Origin: Theobroma cacao | Taxonomy: Eukaryota > Streptophyta > Magnoliopsida > Malvales > Malvaceae | Direction of reading: 5' to 3' | Length of the DNA: 64,000 nt | Assembly: GCF_000208745.1 (NCBI RefSeq) | Contig: NC_030853.1 | Span: 17,327,890-17,391,889 of the forward strand | In this document: in pieces, positions 21,410 through 34,096 of the stretch | Layout of the letters: each line of letters starts with the position of its first letter | Numbering within the stretch: the first letter of the stretch is position 1 | The notes under the pieces: generated by a model | Told to the model about the DNA's origin: nothing | The model's database searches: none | Seen by the model: only the letters and a program-made list of their open reading frames with translations | Position numbers and translations under genes: made by a program

Positions 21410-24362
21410 GTTCACTGTCTCTCTTCAACTCAAAAAAGCAGAAGAACCTAAACTTCCTTAGTTTCCATACAAATCTCCGAGTAGTTTCAACGTCCCTTTT
21501 TCCCTAAGAAGAAATGACAACAGAAACTTGAATACACCCAAGGAGTCGTAGTGGTTCACAAGGTTAGCAAGCTGTATGCATTGGCAGAAACCTTGTAAAG
21601 GGATTTTGTTGGTGAGGCTTCTAAGTATATTCCTGCTAGTTACATGTCAGGATTCTGAATACTGATGGTTTTTTTTCTTCTTCTATAACTCAGATATTTC
21701 TTTCTTTTGGAGATGTGTTTTTCTTTCTTAGGTGACGTTTCAGAGAATTTTCTGAGTAATAACAGAAGAGAATGGGAGGAAGGGAGGGACAACTTTAAGA
21801 TGAAAAGAAAGATCGATACCATCCCACATTTCCATTCTTCCCATTTTGCAGTGAGATAAGACGTTTTCTTGCGCTTCACAGGAACAAGGGAGACAATATC
21901 TTGTGCGAGAAAGCCAAAGGGAACAAAATTAAATAAATAAATGGAAAGAGGGGACCCAAATTAAAAAAAAAAAAAAACAAAACCTAAAACAGTCACCACC
22001 TACTAGCCCCCTTCGAAGGACTAATATATGAAACGCTGCAGGGTGCAGGGGAAGTTCTACAGACCCCAAGGAGAGATGTTTTTTGGGTTTTCTCACTGAA
22101 GAAAAGAATACTTTGTCTTTTGGCTCTCCCTTGGAAAAAGGCTGCTAGAGGCTAGAGTATATAACAGCACAGGGGGATGTTAGTGTATTAGATGTTAAGG
22201 CAATGTGAAAATCTACTTGTGATAGAGAAGAATGAGAAGTTGTACCGTCAACAAGTTATTTATTCATTTGGTATATATTTAATCTACACGTAGGGAAGAG
22301 AGATTTGGAATGTGTGGGTGCGATCTGAATTTTTAAGAAACAAAAATGAATAATGGGAAGAGAGAGAGAGAGGTGTGCATAGGTGGGTCAGATCTGCTTT
22401 GGAAATTTTCTCCCACTTCCATGTGGACAAAATAATGCAGTCTGGACCTCTCTACCATGAGCATGTGGAGTGTGTCAGAGAGTGGCAACATTACAGCAGC
22501 AACATATAAGGAGAAAGTGGATTTATGTACTGGAAAGCCGCCCTTTTCCAACCATTCTCCTCACCGCTCAGCTTTAACTTGCCCCCCATAGGATCCCTCT
22601 CCCTTGGGTTTTTGACCTAACCTCACTTTACCCTGGAAACACGTAAAAGCTATAGTGTCTGCCAGTCTGATTGATTATCCGATTCTTAGTAAGAATTGTG
22701 AATAGTCGGAAAAGGTTTGATTACCAGACAAAATAGCATTACACCTAAAGATCAATTTCTTTTTCTTATATCCACGTCCTTCTGTGGCTTCAATTATGAA
22801 ATTTATGTAATGATTCACGAAATTTCCTTAGCTGAGATGCAATAGTGTTACTCTCGTCGATTCTCTTTATCATACCCTAATGACTATGGGGTTGCATACA
22901 GTTTGGCATTTTGGCTGCATCTGATTCGCTTTGGTTCGTACGTTTGATCATAACTGTGGTCCAAAACATTATTGTTACTAGATTTTATTGCAAGACACTC
23001 TCAGCACTTAATCCTACCGGTGTCGGATTGCTGGGCTTCCCATATTGTGCAGAATAGACAAATGCATTCTCATCAGGGTTTGGATGAACTACTTGGCAAC
23101 TTCAGCCACATAAGGTTGGTTAGGTCTGTACTGGGATATGATCATATTGTACAGTTATATTTCTTTTACTATCCGAAGTCTGCATTATTGTTACTTACTA
23201 CTTGTGTTATTTAGGCACTTAGGTCGAGAGAGAGACAGAGAGAGGAGCTTTGAATTATAACATATCGGCATGAATGCTAGTAGCTGGACAATCATTTAAT
23301 GTGATTTGTCAACTTAGAATAATGAACGTGATCAAAGCCTGGTAGCACCGATATGTCGAATCCTAGGAGTACCTTGAGTCACCCTCATTTAACAAAAATG
23401 GGCTCCCAATCTCTATTTTCTACAATTCATCGTCTTCCTATAATGGCAACTACTATAGTTTATATGCAGAAAAACAGCTGCATACAGTGTGTACGACTGC
23501 CCACTTGTTCAATCATGTCGCTTTCTTGTTTTAGGGACTAGATTACACTTGATGGATTATCATACCATGCCTCGTTCGATAAATGTCGCAAAAGATTATT
23601 ATCTTATGCACCGGTGATGAAATTTTTTGAATTTACAATCGAATTTAAGAGAATGTCAAATGTCTTACAAATATTTAATTTAACAAATATGTGATAAATA
23701 TTGCATAAGATCTTTTATAAAGGACATAAATTTAGCATAGGCATGGTAAAGAGAGAGGCAAAGGGATCGTTGGATTTTTCAAAATTGTGCAAATGAATAA
23801 TGACAGACTTAAAGATTTTACATAAAAGGTGATTAAAAAATAATCATATACAGTTATGTATCTATATATTTTAAATTTTATATTTATGTCTCCCGTCACC
23901 ACTTTTATTTTGTCAATATAAATGAATTGTATTTACACTCACACAGATAATCAAGTGAGAGATGTGGAAGATTCTATTACTTAAATGAGAAGATATAGAT
24001 TTGCTTTTATCTTCACAACGTGAAATTTTTTTCATTTCATTGTTTTGTCATCTTATCTTAACTTGAGAATTTATATGATGATTTCTATATGGACATAGTT
24101 GAGTTGGATCCCCTCTAACAAGCCACCATTTCCATGTAAAAGCGGATGTGGTCCTACCAGTAAAATCACCAAAATTAATATTTGCTTGTTTGGTTTTTGT
24201 TGTGATCCTAGATTTTATTTGTACAATTGTCCACTATTGCCCTTAATAAGGGCTGCAGTATGTCTGACCTTAGATTTAATCAAACTTGCTACTATGTGTT
24301 CACCTTATGGCATTTAGCATTTTTATCATTCTTTTTATTTATATTTTCTTGTTTATCTCTTT
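21410..24362. other. Upstream region of the LONGIFOLIA-type gene; no other gene
   Basis: The first several hundred bases probably hold the long leader and promoter of the minus-strand gene (CT-rich leader, a GA-repeat at about 22359-22372). The remainder is AT-rich with no ORF of recognisable content. Short ORFs such as 22972-23214 show no domain or codon pattern that would support a gene. Confidence 0.45.
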
Positions 24363-25580
24363 TAGAGCATGTTTGATTCATAGAATGGAATAGAGTGGAA
24401 ATAGAATAAGCGTTTCGTAAAAATAGAATAAGAAAATAATAATTATTATGTAATTTGGTTCATAAAAATAGAATAAAATAGAAATTGTTATAATAATTTA
24501 TTCTAATGGTTAGTTGGCAAGAATAGTTTTAAAATTAATCAAGGAATAAGTAATTAATAATAAAAATATCTTTTATTATAATATATAATTATTTTATTTT
24601 TAATGTTTATTTTTATTTTTAAAATATTCAAATTTTATAATTAAAATTTTAAATATTAATTTTTTTAATAATTTATAATTTTAATTTTAANAAATAATTA
24701 TAACATAAAGTTGTAGATTAAAATAGAAGAAGAGAAAAATTGAACTAATTAGGATGACATTGTAAAGAAATATGGCCTAAATGGTAACTTAAGATATTTA
24801 TCTATAATTAGAGCAATACTTTTTGGTATAAGAGGAAACATAATGATTCAAATCCCAAATTTCTATTTAAATCGTCACTAACCTTCAATCATTATGTTTT
24901 CATTTTACACTTTAAATTTGTTGGTAGCCTTATAATATAGGACAAGACAAAAGAAAAGGGTTGGTTGGGTTAGAAATAATTAAAATTTTTAATTTAATTT
25001 AATTTTAAATATAAAATATTAACTTCTTAGTTTTTTTTTTTTTTGTTCATTCCATTCTAGTAGTTTCATAATTTTTTCTTTTCTTTCTTCTCATCACTAG
25101 GCCACCGGAGATGTAGTCAACATAATAATGGAGCATTGATCTAGCGCTCTTTGTGGCCGAATCTTGCTGCTAAAACATTAGATCGACACTTCCCGCAATC
25201 AAATATAGTGGGAAACGCCAATCAGTGCTTCTCATCATCGACGTCGTTGTCACTTTCCATTAAGGGACTTTAGAGAGAGAAAGGGAGAGGTAGAAGAAGG
25301 GTAGAGAGAGAAAAAGAAAATGTGAAAAATGAAGAAAATGTATATTATATGTTATCACAATTTTTAAATTTATTTAAAGAGTAATTTTGTTCAACAACAA
25401 TTTTGACCTATTCCCCACCCTTGGAATAACTATTACCAAAGTTTCACTTGATAACAGCTATTAAGGTTTTTTAAAAAATGGTCATTTCAAGAAATGGTCA
25501 TTATTCCAAAGCAAACAAGTTATTAGAGAGAGTTTAGGAATAGTGGAAGAATGGTTATTCTATTCCCTCGACCAAACGTG
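24363..25580. mobile_element. Possible non-autonomous DNA transposon with imperfect terminal inverted repeats
   Basis: The left end reads TTTAGAGCATGTTTGATTCA then TAGAATGGAATAG (24361-24395). The reverse complement of the right end reads CTAATAACACGTTTGGTCGA then GGGAATAGAAT (to about 25580). The ends share GTTTG(A/G)T followed by GAAT-GAATAG spacing, a type common in plant hAT- or Harbinger-like MITEs. The interior is very AT-rich with no transposase and has one N (24691). A second similar end (AGCAAACAAGTTATTAGAGAG, about 25520) suggests a nested or duplicated terminus. Confidence 0.4.
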
Positions 25581-26065
25581 TTATTAGAGAATTAGAGATA
25601 AAGTTTTTGACCTAATACCTCTTACCCATGTTCATGTCAATATCTTAGCTTTATGAGAAAAGAAATTTCTAAGCTCAAATAATTCTCCCTAAAACAAAAA
25701 AGAATTTGCAATAAATATACATATCCATCCACATATTTCAATAATCTAAGTTTAAGATATCGCTTTGAAAATTTTAATTTTGAATTAAATGATAAAAAAG
25801 GATTATGTCATATTGCATAGAATAAAATCAAATTTAACAAAAAAATGGTTATTTTATTTAGAAAATTCAAATACGAATATTAAATTAAGAAAATAATTAT
25901 TATTAAAATATGTGAAAGAATGAAATGCATGATGATTGTCACTAAGTAGAAGGGCATCACGTGCTTTGCCTACCAAATGAGTTGTACGACCCAATGGTGC
26001 TTCTACCCCTTTGAAAGTGGCTGTCTGCCAATTTTATGCAGTCCTAACACACACACATGTATGTA

Positions 26066-26098
<33 letters not shown>

Positions 26099-29000
26099 TC
26101 TAATGGTCAAGCTATTTATTTTGAGTAGTCACAAGAAAACTTGTACCTATTTTTTTTTTCTATGAGACAGATTGAATGAGCTGGATAAGAAAAGGAATTT
26201 TAATACTAAAAAATATCAAATTGTTCCTATGAATCTGGGATATATTCATTCTTCCTAGAATTATTCTTTTTTAAAAAATATTCTTTGTGTTTGAAGTTTT
26301 TGTTAATTTACAATCTGCAAGCACAATTTTTTCTTTTTTTTTTTTACATGTGAAAGCTTGTAAGGCTTTAGAAGAAAATAATAATACTCGTTTTGTCACC
26401 TTCATTGTACTTTCCAAAGATTTAAATTTAAGATTTTTAAATCAAAATTTTTTAGTTCTAAACCTTAATTATATGCTTGCAAATTAACATTACGGGCACC
26501 CTTTATTCCACTTATCATAGCACGCAATCCCTTATTACTAATATCATGTTACTTTTCAAAATAAATTTTTAAAAAATATAGACGAGTATAAATAAACTTT
26601 CCTTACAGTTTTCTTTTTTTGAAAATTTTTCAATGAAAATAAGTAATGTTTAAAATTATTAAGATAGTGCATCTGAGTATTTTATTCGATGATAAATGTA
26701 CGTATTTTCATGTTCAAAAAGTTAAATTTAAACACTTGATAAGAGAGATTATTGAGTTAAGTATGAATAGCTTGTTAATTGGCATGGTTTTATTAATGGA
26801 TATATATAATTAGCAAAGGGTGAACAGTGGTATTACTTGTTAAGTCTTAATATACAACATGGAGAAATGCATAAGGATAATATTAATTTGTATTCAATTC
26901 AGAAAAGCAATTATGATTTAAAAAAAAAAAAAGAGTTGATGGTGATGGATGAAATGGAAAGGATAGGGCAGAAGGGGTGCAAAACCACATGCATAAAGAT
27001 GTAGAATCACATGAGGGATGCCAACACTTGATCAGGCAGAGAGCAATACCAACTAAGCCATCTCCATCCTAAAACTAGGTTTACCTTGATTGGCACATGA
27101 CCTTCCCTACTCAAACACCCTTTAGCCCCAGAATAACCATGTGAATTACCATTTTTAATTATTTTTTGTTTTTGGTGGGTTTTTCCAAGTCAACACCAAA
27201 GAGTTTGTAATACCAAAATAAAGAATTTTGTTCTCAGGAAATTTAAAATTGCAGCAAATTAAAGTATTTCAAAACCCAAAAGGAAGGCAGGTTCATGCTC
27301 ACATTCTAAGGTGTTTGATAAAGGAGACTGGATAGTGTGACCATTAAACATGGGGAACGGGGGTGTGGGGTTTATTTTCCATTGTGGGGTTGGTTAAGTC
27401 AAGATTCCATCTTATCCCATTTCTCACATGTGAAAGATAGGCTTTAGAAATCTTAAAGATCTAACCTTGGAAAGTAAGAATCCCAACAAACTCAAGTTGA
27501 AATTTGGCACAATCATCTTTCTTCCCAACTTCCCATATGCATTCTAGTTTGTTTATGCTAAATTAAGGAAGGACATGTTCATTGGTGACAATGGCTTAGT
27601 ACCCAAGAAATCACTTAATAAATAAAATTGACCTAAATCAAAGGGTGTGATCCTGCCACAGAGATGAACTGGCATATGCAAATGCTTTTATTATACCAAA
27701 TATTAAGATTAATCCGCGTCACGTGTACTAAGAAGCATTCCACCCACTCAAGGATTAGTGATTTTTAATGCAAATTTGCAGATTCTAATACTGCTTAAGG
27801 AGATTTGTTCATTGCAAAAGAGAAAGAAAAGGTCAAGGCAAGGCAACCACAATCAAATTGACAGTTCATTAGCAGCTAGAGTTACCTGCACTGCACATGC
27901 ATGCCCACTTGATCATACTTACCATATCCTGCTCAATCAGCTGTGGTTAGGAAATGCAAGTCTTTCACAAAATTTAATTGAACAATCCGTAAAAGAGTCC
28001 AAAGAAACTTTCTCTCTACACTTGCTTGAATCCTTAATGAAGATTCATAGTTAGGTTCATGGAGGCTTTCCCGTTGGTGGAATCAAAATAACTTATCTGT
28101 CACTGTTGTCATTGTCATGTGTACTGAAATATGGTATAGAAACAGTGTGTTACCCTTGTAAATGATTGCTAAGCTGTCCGTTAGCTTCTGCAGGCTGGAA
28201 TCTGTACATGATTTCTAGAGTAGGTTTCGGGGGAATGGGCAATGGGCCTTACAGACATGTAAAGTCAATACCAAACTTCTGATCAGTGGAAAATGAGACG
28301 AAGGGGAAAATGATGGCTTATGACACAAAGTCATGAAACATGCGGATAGCAGCATACGGCTTTAATCGGTTCATAGGTTTGTCATAGTTTGAAACATGAA
28401 ATGACTTTTTATTTCATATGGGGCACCACTTTGTTTATCAGCAAAAAGTAGAAAATAAAGAAACCAGTACAACTAAAGGAGGGTGGCTTAGGCTTCCTAC
28501 TCTTAACCATCAACTCATAAAAAAAGCAGAAATGAATTGACAGTTTTCAGCTTCTGTTCATTGGATAAACACATTGCATATGTTGTTTTAGCACATTTAG
28601 TTTGTGAAACTTTTGTTGATGTGAAGTGTAACAGATAAAATAGAAATATCAGCGGACCATTTTAACTCTAATCATGCCATTGTCACTACATTCACTAGTC
28701 CTTGAATCTTGCCCTACAGCTTCTTCCCTTCCTTTATGCAGCATTACCACCCAAGCATGACAGATTTTACAGTTTGTAAAATGCTCAAGTGTTCTCTTTA
28801 ACAAACTTTCTTGCTCTCTATTCAAAGATTGATACCTGAAACTTCTTCCCACAAATGAGAGAACAAGCATATAATTTTTTTTACACTTTGCAAAATTTCT
28901 AAAATCTATCTTCTAACCAGCTTTTTTACTCTATACTCAATGATTGCTGCCTGAAAATTCCAGAGCTATCCCAGAAAGATTCCATCCGTATTAAGCTAGC

Positions 29001-30126
29001 TTCAAATGCCCTTGCTTTGGTGCAGGCCAATCCCCTAGTATCTGGTGAATTAGGTTGCCCTGCACTTCCCTTCCTAACAATTAACGTCCGGTACTCAACT
29101 ACCTTATTAATCAACATGTTGTGTCAATCAGTAGTTAGTTCCCCCCTATTCTAGAGAACTTGGTTTCTTGAGAGCCGAATATACCAGAAAACCATTGGCC
29201 AAAGGACTTTCCAAGGGAATTTCCAGTAGACATACTCCAACAGGAAGGTGCAGTTTGATTTGATTTACAAAAATAAATCTTCCAACATGAAATTTTAGGG
29301 TCATTTATGAGCTTAAAAAAGAATTTCAGGAACCTTTACACATCCTTTGAATACATTCCAGTCCAAAAACCTTCCAGCTTCATCATCAAGACAAATAACT
29401 ACAACTAATACTGCTGGAAGTTCTAAAACCTATGGATTCATTGTATACTTCATGAAGGCATCTCCCTCACTCAGATTAGAGCTCCATAGTCCAAAAAGTC
29501 TTGAATGTCTCTCCTACTAATCAAAAGGGAAAGAAGAGTACAATCTGACAGTCCTAGAAACATATAAAAAAAAATTGCAGCCCGACACAAGTTTCGGAAA
29601 AAAAGGAAGTAGAAATCAGTTGTTGTTTAACAAGAAACTCAGAACATAATCAAAGCAGCTTTGGATGATATGTGTAAGTTTCAATTAATACAAAGGCTTG
29701 CTGAAATATACTTCCACATATGCTTTGTCTGATGATGAAGAAACAATTTTCTCACGGAAACCAAAGTATTAAGTATATTTTTCCTGAAGTATACACCATG
29801 ACTGAAATTTGAATTTTGTCAGATGGATACACTTCTTGGCAACCAATTCCATCCACAAAAGCATAATATGATTCTATAAATCTATTCATTTATGGAAAAT
29901 TATCTTGAAGCAATCTTAACAGCTTGGGTTATTTTACACTCGAGTAAATCAGAAAAAAGATCAAGGTTCACAATTCGAAAGATATGAATGAATTATGGTC
30001 ACCCTACCTTTCTCAAAGTATATAAAGCTCAACTAATAAAACAGTTCTAGGCAACCATGATGATAAAAAATAAACTAAATAATGTCCCTTTTTGGTTCTT
30101 AAAATCATAAACATTATATTTTCAAA
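25581..30126. other. Intergenic region, no gene supported
   Basis: The stretch is AT-rich. It contains a compound microsatellite (26046-26098) and poly(A) runs. Minus-strand ORFs at 28649-28870 and 28926-29117 share a short FR-x-QSL similarity at opposite ends, but I recognise no family, and both lie in sequence with frequent stops. Confidence 0.45.
26046..26098. repeat. Compound microsatellite (AC)n-(GTAT)n-(GT)n-(AT)n
   Basis: Consecutive short tracts of CA, GTAT, GT and finally about ten AT units. This is a likely length-polymorphic marker. Confidence 0.9.
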
Positions 30127-30245
30127 TCACCATCCTTTAGCCCCCTCCTTTTGTACATTTATTTTATTTAATTAATAAAATTTAACAGGGTAGCTGAGCC
30201 CTGCGAGAATTTCCAGCATTAAAAAAAAAAGTCACCATCCTTTAG
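30127..30245. mobile_element. Short LINE 3'-end insertion with 14-bp target-site duplication
   Basis: TCACCATCCTTTAG occurs at 30127-30140 and again, perfectly, at 30232-30245. The 91 bp in between end in ten A plus G (30221-30231) and carry TTTTATTTAATTAATAAAATTT, the typical 3'-terminal sequence of plant LINEs. This is the structure of a strongly 5'-truncated target-primed reverse transcription product. It lies about 300 bp beyond the stop codon of the FCP1-like gene. Confidence 0.8.
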
Positions 30246-30558
30246 ATCAGACTTATGTCATCTCCGTGTATAAATAATTTATATCCATAAAGAAAACAAT
30301 AACAACAGTCATAACAGCAATTCCTTGATAAGAGTAGGATTGCTACACAAAGGTCAAGCAAATCATGTTTCCAACATTTAGCTTGCCCTAAACATTGTTG
30401 GAAAAATAAACAATGGGTACCATTGCTAACTAGCTCTATGTGATTCAACAAAATTACAAAAACAAAGCTAAATCCTCCCGAGAACCTTACCATTATGCTT
30501 TCTCTCAGATTCTTTTTGCATGTAAGTTGCTTATGCTAAACGTAATCTAGACTCAAAG

Positions 30559-32883
30559 CTAAGCTGGGAGACTGACATTACTTTGTAGTTCAGGACGAGC
30601 GCATATATTGATAACCTGGCTGTAGAAGCTCCAGTCATTGCTTCTTTCAGTGATAGCTATCTGACCAAATGGGTTTTGCTCTATAAAGTTCTGTACATTG
30701 TCAGACAAAGCTAATCTTTCCAAATAAGCTCTAAGATCACCTTCAGCACCTGAAATAATTAAAATCCAACTCTGGATCATAAAAACCCACTAACCAGCCA
30801 TTTAAAAGGCTAAAGCATAGTCAATTGAATATATTGTAACAAATATTGTACATATGAACCTTTTATTTCAACAAACAATAGTAGATAACAACTCAGCTTT
30901 TTGGTTTTTCCCATTTATTGTCATTTTATTTTTCCTTTGAGCTGTTTGTGAAGTGTCATCAATGCCAATTGATGTTGCTTGCAATTATTAGTACTGAATG
31001 AAGAGAAGATATACACAAGTTATTCAACATTCTTTGAATTATGGAACTTAACAAGTGTAAATAATTGCCTTTCAAAAAAAGAAAAAGAAAAAAACAAGTG
31101 CAAATAATTTCAGAAGTCATCATACCTAGTGAATTGTCATTACTGTCGAACTTGAATGAATAAGGAAATATTGCAGTATGTGGCTACAATAAAGATTAAA
31201 AAAAAAACCAAAAACAAAAATCAGGACCTATACTCAAAAGAAAAAGAAATATATAAGTGGCCTAAACAACTAATAAGCGTAGCCCATTAACTTACAGGAT
31301 TAAGCAGTGCTTTGTAAGGAGAATCATCTATCAACAACGTATTTGATTCATTGTAATATCCCTTCTCCCATGGAAGATCAGGATCATGTTTTTCCCAAAT
31401 CTTCCTCATTTCTTTAAAAACCAAGGGCTTATATTTATACCCAGGAGTATTGAATTGTGTGGCAGTGCAGTGAGATGAATCCTAACAAATCATTGAGCAT
31501 AAACCAAATAGATTAAAGTTTGAACTGTTCCCAGTTTAAATGCATGAGAAAATTTGATTTGATACATAAAGCATTGATAAATTAAGACTGGTACATTAGT
31601 AGATAGTCATATATCTTCTAGACGAATGAGGACAATTTCAAACATTGCAAAAAAATGACATCAATTCATGCTTCATTCAAGTAAATACCAATACCCTGGA
31701 GGCAGTCAATAATCTTCTCGTGCCACCTCAATCGAGCTCTCATATAAAATAGGCTACAAAAGGACTCCTAGGAAACAACCCAATCCTAGAACTAAGGAAA
31801 TTGAAAATTTTACTCAGTGCGGCATCAAAGCAATGGTTAAATAGTTAGAAGATTAAGTCTGTACTTTTGCTAGTGATCAACCATCGAATCAGCCTAAAGT
31901 CAGGTACAACATCTTATTAGGCATGAATAACAGCAACGCAATAGGTAACAAAGATGACTTGAAAATACTAAGTGTATATAAATGCAAAGATGCCTTCCAT
32001 TGTAAAGCAATGTTTAACAGAAAGGAAAAGGAAACAGGCCATCATTACCCAACAAAACAGCAATTTATGTTTCATATCTTCCATCAAATAGTTGAGGAAT
32101 CTTGCCACATTTTTCCTGCAAAATATATCAATGCTCCATGGAAACAATTTAGTAATAAGAAAAGGCAATCAATAGTTTCTTTCTTAAAATTTAAATCAAA
32201 ACTTGCTGAAATATACCTCAATCTTGAAGACCAGATACCAACTTCAAACCTCTGAAAACAAAACCTTAAGAAATCATCACAAAAAGGTCTCTTAAAAACT
32301 GAAAAAGAAGGAATATTTCCAATTAGGTTTTAAACAGTTTGAACATAAAATGTATTAACATAAGCGGGATAAAAATTTCAACACTTTGCCTTTCAAAAAA
32401 AAAATTCAACACCAAATTCTCACTTGCCCGTCCTCCTATATATGCATCTGCTTTGAAAGTCTTTGGAGGTTGATAGACTATGTCAGCAAGCAACCCATTC
32501 AAATCAAGAACAAGAAGTTTATTCCTCAATTGACTAACAGGAGGTGTAATAATAGCAAGAGAAACATCCTTTCTTTCTTTTGTATCATATGAACCGATTC
32601 TTTCTCCACTATTTTCTTGTTCTGATATAGTTAAAGTTGAAATACCATCCATTTGATCAGTGTTAGTAAGGCCAACTTCCTCAGGCAGCTTGTCAGTTTG
32701 ACTTTGACTACTACTTTCTGAGGAATCAAACTGCTGCTGCTGCTCCATCCTTTTTCTAAACTTGGTTTTCTCCTCTATCGCCAATCTTACTTCTGAACAA
32801 ATTTCAGCAGTGTCCTTGCCCGTCTCTAAAGTTCCAACAAATGAAGCTTGTGATTCATTTACTTGTACAAGATTATCTTGCAT
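30559..32883 (-). CDS. FCP1/SCP-like HAD-fold phosphatase domain protein
   Basis: Six exons on the minus strand: 32883-32424, 32298-32217, 32115-32049, 31481-31296, 31183-31126, 30749-30559. All have GT-AG borders and phases that close, giving 347 residues. After an acidic, Gln/Ser-rich N-terminus (1-118) comes the FCP1-type (NLI-interacting factor) domain: LLVLDLNGLLAD (123-134), IFKRPFCDDFLRFCF (154-168), VGIWSSR (173-179), NTLLIDDSPYKALLNP (250-265), then a helical tail ending at 347. The family dephosphorylates Ser/Thr, for example in the PolII CTD, through DxDxT. Here the motif is D127-L-N129-G, so the second catalytic Asp is Asn. Similar DLNG/DVNG members are, from memory, frequent among plant homologues. 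An ATG at 33009 opens a 14-codon frame that ends in TAG (32967-32965), directly and in frame before this CDS, so the start chosen is the first ATG after that stop. Confidence 0.85.
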
Positions 32884-32964
32884 TTCAATCTTGGCTACCG
32901 AAAAAGAATCAGAATTGGTTGAAACCTCACAATTTTCATGTGAGGGTCGTTTTTTTTCATTTGC

Positions 32965-33028
32965 CTAAACAAAGTCAGTATCCATGCTTTCTGCAGCGTC
33001 CTTTATCATTTCCTTTTTTCATAGGACC
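32965..33028 (-). promoter_or_regulatory. Leader exon segment with in-frame stop / short uORF
   Basis: A 3' splice site (CTTACAG) precedes 33028. From there an ATG at 33009 reads MIKDAAESMDTDFV and stops at TAG 32967-32965. The same frame is then open through 27 further codons (from GCA 32964) to the chosen start at 32883. It is either a uORF or a former N-terminus cut off by one nonsense change. A likely first leader exon ends near 33598 (GT at 33597-33596), giving a 5'UTR intron of about 570 bp. Confidence 0.4.
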
Positions 33029-33599
33029 CTGTAAGCAAAGACAATAAGTTCAAATGAAATGATGAAGCAAACTTATTCGAATAAAATGGCCAACGTATGT
33101 TATATACAAAATTTAAGCACACGGCTATTAGTCAACCATCAAGTTTAAAAACCGGCTCTCTGGTATTAGGGACTAAGCAAACAATTCAATGGATTAAACA
33201 TGTAGGCAAAGAGTCTTAAATGTCCAGAGTCTCTAATTGCTAAATACATATTCTAACTCCACTACTCAGTGTATGTGATAACAATCCTTCAAATATTCGC
33301 TACAATGACAAATCAAATCAACCTATTCTTAGGATAGAGAATTAAACCTTAATAATAAAAATACAACAAGAATTCAAAAGGATTAATTCCAAAAACAAAA
33401 GACAAACAATAGCAACAGAGAGTAGAAAGGGAAATTCTCCAAAGGCAATTAAAAATACAAATTTAAAAGCAAAAGAAGCGAAATATCCTTACAAAGGGTT
33501 CGTAATAAAGCAATAAAAATATAGTCAAAACAAGGAGATGAAGAGATATTAAGTTGTAATTAGAAGCCAAATTGAAGAGCAATTTAAACTCTAATTACC

Positions 33600-34096
33600 C
33601 AGGAAAAGGAAGTGGAAGCGTAGGAGAAAGACCTTGGGGATTCAATTGTTGAAGTCGATAAGAGATTTTGACTTATGTGGAGCACAAGACAAACAACCTT
33701 AAACGACGTCTTGTGTAAATCTTCGGTGCTTTTGCAGATATGCATCTTTGTCGTCTTGGCCAAGGCCAAGGCATTTAACCAGAACGGCGTCGTTTTCTAC
33801 TCTTTGTGAGAACAATATTATCCGATTTTCATTGGAAAATGGGCTTGGTTTTAGATCCGATGACTTGGGCTGGGTTTCAAATTCCCAATCCAACAACTTT
33901 TCTCCGTTTCTAGGTTGTGATATAAGAATTTTTTTTTTTCAAAATTGAAGAATGAGATTGAAACTCTATTCCTTAAAGTAAGAAATCATACATCAATCAA
34001 TGAATCAAATACTCAAATATACAATTAACACTAAAATTGAAAACGAAAACTTAAAAAATTATTATTGAGTTTTAGATTGACTAGAATTCTAGATCT
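33600..34096. other. Promoter-side region of the FCP1-like gene
   Basis: No ORF of recognisable content. Transcription of the minus-strand gene probably begins between about 33600 and 33750, but no clear TATA box is seen. Confidence 0.4.

Noticed and set aside
28649..29117. Two neighbouring minus-strand ORFs with a short shared FR-x-QSL segment
   Set aside because: No recognisable family, stops between them and no splice pattern found. Possibly a decayed gene but not supportable.
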